Part shown: piece after piece, positions 1-6,158 of the stretch | How positions within the stretch are numbered: the first letter of the stretch is position 1 | How the letters are laid out: every line of letters starts with the position of its first letter | From: an uncultured Peptoniphilus sp. | GTDB lineage: Bacteria; Bacillota; Clostridia; Tissierellales; Peptoniphilaceae | NCBI GenBank assembly: GCA_947254665.1 | Contig: CAMYEJ010000032.1 | Coordinates: forward strand, 1-11,959 | DNA length: 11,959 nt | Direction of reading: 5' to 3' | Notes under the pieces: model-generated | Database searches by the model: none | Seen by the model: the letters and a program-made list of their open reading frames with translations, nothing else | What the model was told of the DNA's origin: nothing | Translations under genes and position numbers: made by a program

Positions 1-28
1 GTAATAATGGGCTTATCAAAACTGAATT
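1..28. other. Window edge downstream of prfA, no identified feature
   Basis: Only 28 bases follow the prfA stop. A minus-strand frame is open to the edge, but no start with a ribosome site is visible. A 13-base palindrome (ACTGAA, one base, TTCAGT; 21-33) overlaps the end of prfA, but with a one-base centre it is not a convincing hairpin. No terminator is visible, so the prmC-prfA transcript may continue into a further gene. Confidence 0.4.
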
Positions 29-1096
29 TCAGTCCATATTTTCAATCTTTTTAGCTTCGTAGTACTGAGTTAGGGCATCTATTATTTCGTCTAAATCACC
101 ATTGTTAATTGCATCTATTCTATGGGATGTTAGCCCAATTCTATGATCTGTAACCCTACCTTGTGGATAGTTATATGTCCTTATTCTTTCTGATCTATCT
201 CCACTACCAATTTGACTTCTCTTCTCAGCACTAAGCTCTTGAGCTTGTTTTTGAAGTTCTAAATCATATAGTTTTGTCTTTAGTATTTTCATAGCTTTTT
301 CTTTATTTTTAAGCTGTGACTTTTCATCTTGGCAAGAAATTACAATACCTGTTGGCAAGTGAGTGATTCTAACCGCTGAGTCTGTTGTGTTTACAGATTG
401 TCCACCATTTCCAGAGGATCTGAATACATCGACTCTGATATCAGATGGATCTATTTCAATCTCTACGTCTTCTGCTTCTGGTAGCACTGCAACCGTTGCA
501 GTACTTGTATGGATTCTACCAGAACTTTCTGTTTCAGGTACCCGTTGAACTCTATGCACTCCTGATTCGTATTTTAATTTAGAGTAGGCTCCCTTTCCTT
601 CTATCATAAATACCACTTCTTTGTAACCGCCAATTCCAATTTCATTGGTACTCATGATTTCTGTTTTAAATCCACATTTTTCTGCATACATTAGGTACTG
701 TCTTAGAAGCACTCCCGCAAATAGTGCTGCTTCATCCCCACCAGCACCTGCTCTAATTTCAACGATTACGTTTTTGTTATCATTAGGATCTTTTGGAACT
801 AAAAGTTTCTTTAATTCTTCAGTTACTTTTTCTAATTCTTGTTCTATGTTTTTTATATCATCTTTTACCAGTTGAAGCATGTCTTCGTCAAGATCTTCTG
901 TGAGAAGTTCTTTGTTTCCATTTAAATCTTCTTCTAGCTTTTTATATTCTCTATATTTGTGTACCACAGGCTCTAGTTCTGCGTGTTCTATTGCCGTTTT
1001 TTGGTATAGTGCAGAGTTATTTATTACTTCTACATTCATTAAGTCTTTTTCAAGTTCTACATAGCGATCTTCAAACACTTGTATATTCTCAAACAT
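29..1096 (-). CDS. prfA: Peptide chain release factor 1 (RF1)
   Basis: RF1 recognises UAA and UAG in the ribosomal A site and triggers hydrolysis of peptidyl-tRNA. The 355-residue product has the normal family length (about 355-360). Residues 1-100 are the helical, charged N-terminal domain. The stop-codon recognition tripeptide is PET at 187-189, the usual Gram-positive form of the PxT motif of RF1, whereas RF2 has SPF. The catalytic GGQ is at 231-233 within [15 protein letters not shown]. The conserved [23 protein letters not shown] block follows near the C-terminus. The ATG at 1096 is preceded by GAGGTGA, and that site is formed by the last codon and stop of prmC, four bases upstream. Translation is therefore probably coupled to prmC, whose product methylates Gln233. 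It ends in TGA 28 bases from the window edge. Identification is very secure. Confidence 0.98.
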   Translation of the reverse strand: MFENIQVFEDRYVELEKDLMNVEVINNSALYQKTAIEHAELEPVVHKYREYKKLEEDLNGNKELLTEDLDEDMLQLVKDDIKNIEQELEKVTEELKKLLVPKDPNDNKNVIVEIRAGAGGDEAALFAGVLLRQYLMYAEKCGFKTEIMSTNEIGIGGYKEVVFMIEGKGAYSKLKYESGVHRVQRVPETESSGRIHTSTATVAVLPEAEDVEIEIDPSDIRVDVFRSSGNGGQSVNTTDSAVRITHLPTGIVISCQDEKSQLKNKEKAMKILKTKLYDLELQKQAQELSAEKRSQIGSGDRSERIRTYNYPQGRVTDHRIGLTSHRIDAINNGDLDEIIDALTQYYEAKKIENMD

Positions 1097-1100
1097 TTTA

Positions 1101-1907
1101 TCACCTCATTATTACTACTCTTGGAAGTCCATTTAAATCTTTTATGATTTCAGCCCCTAATTTTTCAAAGAATTCTCCTTGATCATGGCCTATTTCAAAT
1201 ATTAAATATCCGCCTTCATTCAAATAATCTCTATACTCTGAAATAATCTTTTTATAAAAATCGAGTCCATCTTCTCCGCCATCTAGTGCAAGCCTTGGTT
1301 CGTGTTCTGTGATTTCAATCTGCAAATTTTCAATCTCCTCAGACTTTATATATGGAGGGTTTGAATAGATTATATCGTATTTTCCTTCTACATTTTCAAA
1401 TAAATCTGAATATTTAACTTCTACATTTTTTAAGTTTAAGTTTTCTATATTTAGCCTAGTACACTCTAGAGAATCTTCTGAAATATCTACCCCAAAACAT
1501 TTAGCATCTTCTTTATTCTTTGCAACGCTGCATACTACAGCGCCAGATCCTACTCCTAATTCTAAAAATCTATCACCAGATTTTAGTCTTTTTAGAATAT
1601 TTTCAACGGATACTTCAGTATCTGGTCTTGGTATCAGAACCTTGCCCTTTAAAATAATGTCTAAACCATAAAATTCACTGTGTCCTAGTATATACTGTAG
1701 TGGTTCTCCATTCTTTCTTCTATTTAAAATATCTATGATCTCTTCTTCTTTTTCTCTATTTAATTCTTGTTCTTCATTTAATATTAAGTAGGTCATAGAA
1801 ACATCTAGCACTTCCATTAAAATCCTTCTAGATTCTATAAATGGATCTGTGAACTCTATGTTTTCTAAACCATCTACCAACATTTTCTGTATATCTTTTA
1901 ATTTCAT
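1101..1907 (-). CDS. prmC: Release factor glutamine N5-methyltransferase PrmC (HemK)
   Basis: PrmC uses S-adenosylmethionine to methylate the side-chain amide of the GGQ glutamine in class I release factors, which raises termination efficiency. The product has 268 residues, slightly shorter than the usual 275-290. Residues 1-80 are the helical substrate-binding domain. IPRPDTE is at 92-98, SAM motif I LELGVGSG at 115-122, the acidic ribose-binding motif VDIS at 140-143, and the catalytic NPPY at 183-186, typical of amide-N methylases. It precedes its substrate gene prfA, and its final ATG AGG TGA supplies the prfA ribosome site. The ATG at 1907 fits the family N-terminus, but the preceding bases are pyrimidine-rich and hold no Shine-Dalgarno site. 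They form the tail of an intrinsic terminator behind rpmE. Expression may depend on terminator read-through or an unseen internal promoter. Confidence 0.97.
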   Translation of the reverse strand: MKLKDIQKMLVDGLENIEFTDPFIESRRILMEVLDVSMTYLILNEEQELNREKEEEIIDILNRRKNGEPLQYILGHSEFYGLDIILKGKVLIPRPDTEVSVENILKRLKSGDRFLELGVGSGAVVCSVAKNKEDAKCFGVDISEDSLECTRLNIENLNLKNVEVKYSDLFENVEGKYDIIYSNPPYIKSEEIENLQIEITEHEPRLALDGGEDGLDFYKKIISEYRDYLNEGGYLIFEIGHDQGEFFEKLGAEIIKDLNGLPRVVIMR

Positions 1908-1912
1908 AATTT

Positions 1913-1941
1913 AAAAAAGGGAAGTTAAAAAACCTCCCCTT
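1913..1941 (-). terminator. Intrinsic terminator of rpmE, abutting prmC
   Basis: Read on the minus strand, an arm AAGGGGAGGTT (1931-1941), a TTTT loop (1927-1930) and an arm AACTTCCCTT (1917-1926) pair into a stem of about 10 pairs with one bulged G and one G-U pair. A run of six T (1913-1918) partly overlaps the second arm. This is a standard intrinsic terminator four bases after the rpmE stop. Its T tract ends only five bases before the prmC start codon. Strength is inferred, not measured. Confidence 0.8.
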
Positions 1942-1945
1942 AAAC

Positions 1946-2146
1946 TTATTTTCTTCCGAATTTCTTGTTGAATTTTTCAATACGTCCGCCGTGGTCAGTA
2001 AACTTTTGTTTTCCAGTGTAGAATGGGTGACATTCTGAACAAACTTCAACCTTTAAATCTTCTTTTACAGAACCAGTTTTAAAGGTATTTCCACAAGCGC
2101 AGGTTACAGTTGCTTCTTTATATTCTGGGTGAATTCCTTGTTTCAT
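1946..2146 (-). CDS. rpmE: 50S ribosomal protein L31, zinc-binding type
   Basis: L31 is a small protein of the 50S subunit that helps bridge to the 30S head. The 66-residue product is the usual length for the zinc form. The four zinc ligands are Cys16 and Cys18 (CAC) and Cys36 and Cys39 (CSEC), so this is the C+ paralogue, not the zinc-free YtiA type. The conserved [10 protein letters not shown] block is at 40-49 and the basic tail ends FNKKFGRK. The ATG at 2146 is preceded by a strong AGGAGG nine bases upstream. The gene has its own promoter (2176-2204) and its own terminator, so it is probably transcribed alone, with prmC-prfA following by read-through. Proximity to prmC and prfA is typical of clostridial genomes. 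Confidence 0.98.
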   Translation of the reverse strand: MKQGIHPEYKEATVTCACGNTFKTGSVKEDLKVEVCSECHPFYTGKQKFTDHGGRIEKFNKKFGRK

Positions 2147-2175
2147 GTTTCCTACCTCCTATTCTCCATTAAGAT

Positions 2176-2204
2176 ATTATAACAAAATTTCTTTTGTTTC
2201 GCAA
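2176..2204 (-). promoter_or_regulatory. Vegetative promoter of rpmE
   Basis: On the minus strand, -35 TTGCGA (2199-2204) and -10 TATAAT (2176-2181) are separated by exactly 17 bases. The predicted transcript starts near 2169 and has a leader of about 23 bases carrying the rpmE AGGAGG site. The spacer contains a 7-base inverted repeat (AACAAAA, four bases, TTTTGTT; 2181-2198), which may be chance in such AT-rich DNA. A Zur box, which might be expected at a zinc-type L31 gene, was not recognised. Confidence 0.75.
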
Positions 2205-2229
2205 GCTAATTGCTTGTAAGTAAGCCATT

Positions 2230-2256
2230 AAAATAGCTGTATCACTGATACAGCTA
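2230..2256 (-). terminator. Intrinsic terminator of the HU gene
   Basis: A perfect 23-base palindrome (2234-2256) folds on the minus strand as TAGCTGTATC, loop AGT, GATACAGCTA, followed by TTTT (2230-2233). It starts six bases after the HU stop codon and lies between HU and the rpmE promoter. The T tract is short and the stem only moderately GC-rich, so termination may be partial. The perfect symmetry would also suit a dimeric protein site, but position favours a terminator. Confidence 0.7.
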
Positions 2257-2262
2257 AAAAAC

Positions 2263-2541
2263 TTATTTATTAACAGCTTCTTTAAGTGCTTTTCCTGATC
2301 TGAATACAGGTGCTTTTGAAGCAGGAATTTTAATAACTTCTTCAGGATTTCTTGGGTTTCTTCCTTCTCTTGCTTTTCTTTCTCTAACTTCGAAAGTTCC
2401 AAATCCTACAAGTTGTACTTTTTCTCCGCTTGCAAGTGCATCTTGAACAGTTGTAAGGAAACCGTTAAGAGCCATTTCTGCATCTTTTTTTGTTAAATTA
2501 CTTTTTTCTGCAATATTTGCAATTAATTCTGCTTTATTCAT
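2263..2541 (-). CDS. hup: DNA-binding protein HU
   Basis: HU is the histone-like dimeric nucleoid protein that bends and compacts DNA with little sequence preference. The 92-residue product matches the normal length (90-92). It begins with the conserved MNKAELIANIAEKS helix. The family signature GFGTFEVRERKAREGRNPRNP spans 46-66, and Pro63 of RNP is the residue that intercalates into DNA at the tip of the beta arm. The C-terminal helix FRSGKALKEAVNK closes the fold. The ATG at 2541 has AGGAGG seven bases upstream. It has its own strong promoter and a terminator, consistent with a highly expressed single-gene unit. The gene upstream encodes a YabN-type protein, and a mazG/yabN-hup link is common in clostridia, although the S4-domain gene often found next to HU is absent here. 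Confidence 0.98.
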   Translation of the reverse strand: MNKAELIANIAEKSNLTKKDAEMALNGFLTTVQDALASGEKVQLVGFGTFEVRERKAREGRNPRNPEEVIKIPASKAPVFRSGKALKEAVNK

Positions 2542-2601
2542 TACATCCTCCTAATTAATGAAAATTTCAATTTTTTTAAATTGATGATAATCATCTGTAT
2601 A
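2542..2601 (-). promoter_or_regulatory. Leader (5' UTR) of the HU mRNA
   Basis: Using the -10 at 2608-2613, the transcript should start near 2601, which gives a leader of about 60 bases. It is extremely AU-rich and contains a 13-base palindrome (2583-2595, GATGAT/ATCATC around one base) and an inverted repeat with 7-base arms (2567-2584, TCAATTT, four bases, AAATTGA). The AGGAGG site follows at 2548-2553. The stems are short and overlap by two bases, so they cannot both form fully. A regulatory role is possible but not shown. Confidence 0.45.
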
Positions 2602-2607
2602 TCTGTA

Positions 2608-2636
2608 ATTATACAATAGTTTCTCTATTTTTCCAA
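2608..2636 (-). promoter_or_regulatory. Vegetative promoter of the HU gene
   Basis: On the minus strand, -35 TTGGAA (2631-2636) and -10 TATAAT (2608-2613) are spaced by 17 bases, a near-consensus housekeeping sigma factor promoter. A 9-base direct repeat (AAACTATTG) occupies the -35 edge and the spacer end next to the -10. This would make HU expression independent of the operon upstream. Confidence 0.8.
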
Positions 2637-2657
2637 TAGTTTTATGCGAAAAACTAT
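2614..2657. repeat. AAACTAT repeat cluster at the HU promoter
   Basis: On the plus strand CAATAGTTT occurs at 2614-2622 and again at 2634-2642, exactly 20 bases apart. AAAACTAT lies in the opposite orientation at 2650-2657, forming an 8-base inverted repeat with 2636-2643 around ATGCGA. The elements overlap the -35 and touch the -10, and the inverted arm includes the stop codon of the YabN-type gene. As an RNA the inverted repeat could fold into a weak AU stem without a T tract, so it is a poor terminator. An operator is a reasonable but unproven reading. Confidence 0.5.
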
Positions 2658-3463
2658 AATAAATGGCTATTTTTTTGAGATTCCCAATAACCATACCTAT
2701 TTCCCACCCGAATCTTGTTCCAAATGGTCATAAATTCGTCGGAAATTTCTTCTAGACTTTCATAAACTTCTACTTCTTCTAAATTATTTTCCAAATCTAG
2801 AAGAGTTTTTATATCTGATTTTGGAATAAATAGACATGTCCTATGATTTACAAAGTGACCTCTGTCCAAATCTTCTATCTTTAACTTCTTTCCACTTTCA
2901 CTTTTAAGCCCAGCATCCACTACTAGGTAAACTTCATATTCATCTCCATAAATTGATGAAAGCAACAGTTTCATATCTGATAGAATTCTTTCGTTATAGA
3001 CCTGGGTTATTATTACATGTTTCTTTGGATCTATCATTAAATCATTTATTTCTAGAGCATCTAATAGAATAAATCCTTCTGAGATATCTTTTTTTACAAT
3101 ATTTAAGGTCGGTTCTATAAAGCTAAGTCCGCTTATTATCCTATACTCTACTCCAGATTCTATGAGCATTCTCACAGTTCTTTCCGCAACAAGTGGATGT
3201 CCTGGCACAGAATAATTTATATCTCCTGATTTTTCTTCTTCTAAAAGTGTGTCTACTATTCTCTTATAAACTTCATCAAAACTCTCTGCATTTTCGTAAT
3301 AGTCATCAAATGAAATGTATGGAATATTTTCCATTTCAAAATATTTTATCGCTTCTGTTTCCTTTGTTCTTGTGAAATTTCTGTTTCCATTTTTTAAAAT
3401 TCTACAAGCTTCTAAAGTCAGCTCTTCGTAGGATCCTGCTCCTAAACCAATTATATTAATCAT
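2654..3463 (-). CDS. YabN-type methylase-domain protein lacking the MazG domain
   Basis: The protein matches the N-terminal domain of YabN/MazG fusions, a tetrapyrrole (corrin/porphyrin) methylase fold that binds S-adenosylmethionine or a similar ligand. The true reaction of this domain is not established. Visible family blocks are GLGAGSYEELT at 6-16, SVPGHPLVAERTV at 85-97 (a hallmark of the YabN domain), SGLSFIEP at 111-118, LLDALEI at 133-139 and IITQVYN at 151-157. YabN proteins are about 480-490 residues and end in a MazG pyrophosphohydrolase domain; this one has 269. Its tail (about 235-269, including GYWESQKNSHLL) resembles the first helix and the GCPWDxxQTHESL entry of MazG, then stops at TAG. 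The EExxE metal site is absent. The ATG overlaps the nitroreductase stop as ATGA. It is followed by HU, as complete mazG/yabN genes often are. Confidence 0.8.
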   Translation of the reverse strand: MINIIGLGAGSYEELTLEACRILKNGNRNFTRTKETEAIKYFEMENIPYISFDDYYENAESFDEVYKRIVDTLLEEEKSGDINYSVPGHPLVAERTVRMLIESGVEYRIISGLSFIEPTLNIVKKDISEGFILLDALEINDLMIDPKKHVIITQVYNERILSDMKLLLSSIYGDEYEVYLVVDAGLKSESGKKLKIEDLDRGHFVNHRTCLFIPKSDIKTLLDLENNLEEVEVYESLEEISDEFMTIWNKIRVGNRYGYWESQKNSHLL

Positions 3464-3978
3464 ATTATTTTAAATACTTCCTCAACTGATTTCTTCTTAG
3501 CTGGTTCTCTATCTTTTTCTGGATATCCCATTGCAATTAAAAGTCTAATTGGAGATTTTGTTCCTATTATTTCCTGTATACTCTTCTCATCAAACATTCC
3601 TAATATACAAGTCCCAAGTCCTTTTGACTTTGCAGCAAGACAGATGTTTTGTGTCATTATTCCGATATCTATGGATCTAAAATCTATATCTGTTATTTTA
3701 TTTCCAACCTTTGCAGTTAAATTGTAGTTATCTTCTTCGATTACAAATATTACTTTTGCTTTCTCTGCAAATTTATTCATGCCCATCTTTCTTTGACTAG
3801 CTATGAGTTTTGCTTTTTCCTTTGTAGCTACAGTTATTTTATATGGCATGGAGTTACATGCAGATGGAGCGTTTATCGCCATATCTAAAATTTCTTTAAG
3901 TACACCGTATTCTACTTCCCTAGTTTCATCAAACTGCCTAAGGGAGTACCTACTTTTAATTACTTCTTCAAAATTCAT
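3460..3978 (-). CDS. Small nitroreductase-family FMN oxidoreductase
   Basis: This is a 172-residue member of the nitroreductase fold, flavoproteins that reduce nitro compounds, quinones or flavin with NAD(P)H, usually as dimers. The physiological substrate here is unknown. SRYSLRQF at 9-16 holds the Arg/Ser residues that bind FMN phosphate, NAPSACNSMP is at 36-45, and the helix and loop GIMTQNICLAAKSKGLGTC are at 106-124. IAMGYPEK near 148-155 is the usual C-terminal flavin-side block. I place the start at ATG 3978 because MNFEEVIKSRYSLRQF is the normal family opening and GGAGAG lies seven bases upstream. An in-frame GTG at 3993 would add five residues but sits on that ribosome site. It overlaps the stop of the preceding gene by 11 bases and the next gene by ATGA. 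Confidence 0.9.
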   Translation of the reverse strand: MNFEEVIKSRYSLRQFDETREVEYGVLKEILDMAINAPSACNSMPYKITVATKEKAKLIASQRKMGMNKFAEKAKVIFVIEEDNYNLTAKVGNKITDIDFRSIDIGIMTQNICLAAKSKGLGTCILGMFDEKSIQEIIGTKSPIRLLIAMGYPEKDREPAKKKSVEEVFKII

Positions 3979-5293
3979 AATCAAACTCTCCACTTTCTCT
4001 AATCTTATTTAAAATATTTAAAACTGCAATCTTCACATGGTCATAGGTTAGTCCACCTTGAAAGTACACATAGTAAGGCTCTCTCATAGGTCCATCCGCA
4101 CTTAATTCAATGGATGAGCCTTCTATAAAGTCACCTGCCGCCATGATTACCTGATCTTCATACCCTGGCATATCCCAAGCAACTGGTGTGAACTGTGAGT
4201 CAACAGGACTTGAATCCTGCACTGCTTCACAAAATATTTCTACGAGCCTTCTATCTTTTAGTTCTATTGCAGTAACTATGTCTGAACGTTTATCTGTAGA
4301 TTTTGGAATAGAATTAAAACCCATATTTTCAAAACATTTTGATACTAAATTGGCACCTAGTAGTGCATCGTAAACTACCTTTGGAGCTATAAATAATCCT
4401 TGAAGGATCTGCCTTGTCATCCCAAAGGTTAGACCGCATTCTCTACCTATTCCCGGCGCTGTAAGTCTGTTGGCACATCTTTCTACCAAATCTTCTCTTC
4501 CTGCCACATATCCTCCAGAAAAAGCAAGTCCTCCTCCAGGATTTTTTATTAGTGAGCCCGCCATTAAATCTGCTCCAACTTCAAGAGGTTCTTTGTAATC
4601 TGTGAACTCTCCGTAGCAGTTATCTATAAATATAATTACATCTTTATTTATCTTTCTTACTATATTTATTGCGTCTTCTATTTCATGAATAGTTAGCGCT
4701 CTTCTGTCAGAGTATCCAGTAGATCTTTGGATAGCTACAATCTTTGTGTTGTCTTGGAACTTTTCCTTGACGTTTTCGAAGCTTACCACTCCATTTTCAA
4801 GTTCAGCATAGGAAAATTCGATTCCCATATCCTTCATAGATCCCGGTTCTTCTCCTGTAACTCCTATTACTTTTAGAAGTGTATCGTAAGGCTTTCCAGT
4901 GATGTATAGTAGATGATCTTCTGCTTTTAAATTTGATAGTAGGGCCAGTGAAATCGCATGAGTTCCACTTACAATATTTGGTCTTACCAATGTGGACTGT
5001 GCCTTAAATACATCTTTGTAGATGGCTTCGACCTTATCTCTTCCTATATCTCCATATCCATATCCTGTTGTCCAGTTAAAATCTGTAGCAGCAAGATTAT
5101 TGTTTTGCATCGCTTTAAGTATTTTTAGTTGGTTATATTCTTTTATCTCTTTTAAATATTCCATTTCCTTAAATACTTCAGCTTCTCTATCTTGAACGAA
5201 GTCATAGATTTCTCTACTAACTCCGTAACTTTCATTTATTAAATTAAAAAAACTTTCTTTCAATTTCTTCGAAAATTTCCTTTCTATCTTCAT
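3968..5293 (-). CDS. ynbB: YnbB-type PLP protein (methionine gamma-lyase family, 'aluminium resistance')
   Basis: This 441-residue protein belongs to the YnbB/Met_gamma_lyase family, fold-type I pyridoxal-phosphate enzymes related to cystathionine and methionine lyases. The family is often named after an aluminium resistance phenotype, but its substrate is not settled. Visible features are TTGYGYGDIGRD at 75-86, the cofactor-side loop VSGTHA at 108-113, ITGKPYDTL at 131-139, the PLP pyridine-nitrogen Asp in IDNCYGEF (Asp224), and the Schiff-base lysine in GSLIKNPGGG (Lys250). The position after miaA is conserved in Firmicutes. In Bacillus and many clostridia, however, hfq (and sometimes lexA) intervenes, and neither is present. 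The ATG at 5293 lies 50 bases inside miaA and has no clear ribosome site. A TTG at 5263 (codon 11) is an alternative, so the start is uncertain. Confidence 0.88.
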   Translation of the reverse strand: MKIERKFSKKLKESFFNLINESYGVSREIYDFVQDREAEVFKEMEYLKEIKEYNQLKILKAMQNNNLAATDFNWTTGYGYGDIGRDKVEAIYKDVFKAQSTLVRPNIVSGTHAISLALLSNLKAEDHLLYITGKPYDTLLKVIGVTGEEPGSMKDMGIEFSYAELENGVVSFENVKEKFQDNTKIVAIQRSTGYSDRRALTIHEIEDAINIVRKINKDVIIFIDNCYGEFTDYKEPLEVGADLMAGSLIKNPGGGLAFSGGYVAGREDLVERCANRLTAPGIGRECGLTFGMTRQILQGLFIAPKVVYDALLGANLVSKCFENMGFNSIPKSTDKRSDIVTAIELKDRRLVEIFCEAVQDSSPVDSQFTPVAWDMPGYEDQVIMAAGDFIEGSSIELSADGPMREPYYVYFQGGLTYDHVKIAVLNILNKIRESGEFDYEF

Positions 5294-6158
5294 TTAATGG
5301 ATCGAACCATCTAATTCTACTATCTCTTCTAAACCAAGTTAACTGCCTTTTTGCATAGTTTCTCGAAAATTGTTTCATCTTATCTACCGCAAATTCAAGA
5401 TCCATTTTTCCTTCAAGGTACATAAGCATCTCTCTATATCCTATTGCCTTCATGGATTGGAAGTGTTCGTCAATTCCCTTTTCATAGAGACTTTTGACTT
5501 CATCTAAAAATCCTTCTTCCATCATCATGTCAACTCTTCTATTTATTCTGTCGTAGAGAACTTCCCGGTCCGTATTAAGTCCTAACATATAGAGATTGTA
5601 ATCAGTATTTTCTCTTCTAAAGTATTCCGTCTCTTTTTTTTCTCCAGAGTTTAGAATTTCCATGGCTCTTATGATTCTATGACGATTGTTTGGATGGATA
5701 TTGTCTTCAAGTTTTGGGTCCAGCTCCACCATTTTCGCGTACAGACTTTCCAGACCATGTTCACCGATATAAGTATCCAAATACTTTCTATATTCCTCGT
5801 CTTTTTCTATCTTTTGCATTGAAAAATCATAGACGATGGAGTTTATATAGAGACCTGTACCTCCTACCATTATTGGAAGCTTGCCTCTTTTATTTATTTC
5901 GCTTATCTTTTTTTTTGCAAGATTTCTAAACTCCTCCACAGAGAACTCGGCTCTTGGGTCTAGAAAATCTATTAGATGGTGAGGTATCCCTTCCATCTCT
6001 TCTTCTGTAACTTTTCCTGTTCCTATGTCAAATCCCTTATAGATTTGCATGGAATCTGCACCAATTATTTCACCGTTATATTTTTTAGCTATTTCTATTG
6101 AAAGTGAAGTCTTTCCTATTCCCGTCGGTCCAAGAATAATCATTAAATTCTCTTTCAT
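5244..6158 (-). CDS. miaA: tRNA dimethylallyltransferase
   Basis: MiaA transfers the dimethylallyl group of DMAPP to N6 of A37 in tRNAs reading UNN codons, giving i6A37. MiaB, encoded first in this operon, then converts this to ms2i6A37. The protein has 304 residues, close to the usual 305-316. The Walker-type P-loop GPTGIGKTS is at 10-18, GADSMQIYKGFDIGTGK at 33-49 contains the conserved Asp35 and the Ser/Gln/Tyr substrate contacts, and VGGTGLYI is at 98-105. The C-terminal FSRNYAKRQLTWFRRD block is typical of the family. The ATG at 6158 overlaps the mutL stop as ATGA, which suggests translational coupling; the upstream AAAGG is somewhat distant. The gene ends in a T7 run followed by TAA, inside the predicted start of the next gene. 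Confidence 0.97.
   Translation of the reverse strand: MKENLMIILGPTGIGKTSLSIEIAKKYNGEIIGADSMQIYKGFDIGTGKVTEEEMEGIPHHLIDFLDPRAEFSVEEFRNLAKKKISEINKRGKLPIMVGGTGLYINSIVYDFSMQKIEKDEEYRKYLDTYIGEHGLESLYAKMVELDPKLEDNIHPNNRHRIIRAMEILNSGEKKETEYFRRENTDYNLYMLGLNTDREVLYDRINRRVDMMMEEGFLDEVKSLYEKGIDEHFQSMKAIGYREMLMYLEGKMDLEFAVDKMKQFSRNYAKRQLTWFRRDSRIRWFDPLNEDRKEIFEEIERKFF

Noticed and set aside
21..33. 13-base palindrome at the end of prfA as terminator or operator
   Set aside because: Six-base arms around one base cannot form a stable hairpin, and no T run follows.
1828..2402. Small minus-strand frames (1828-2049 and 2169-2402) overlapping prmC/rpmE and HU
   Set aside because: They are out-of-frame shadows of prmC, rpmE and HU, with no convincing products.
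2636..2657. Inverted repeat after the YabN-type gene as an intrinsic terminator
   Set aside because: The 8-pair stem is almost all A-U and no T tract follows on the minus strand. I treat it as part of the HU promoter repeat cluster instead.
3991..3993. GTG start for the nitroreductase
   Set aside because: It overlaps the GGAGAG site serving ATG 3978, and the family normally begins at MNFEEVIKSR.
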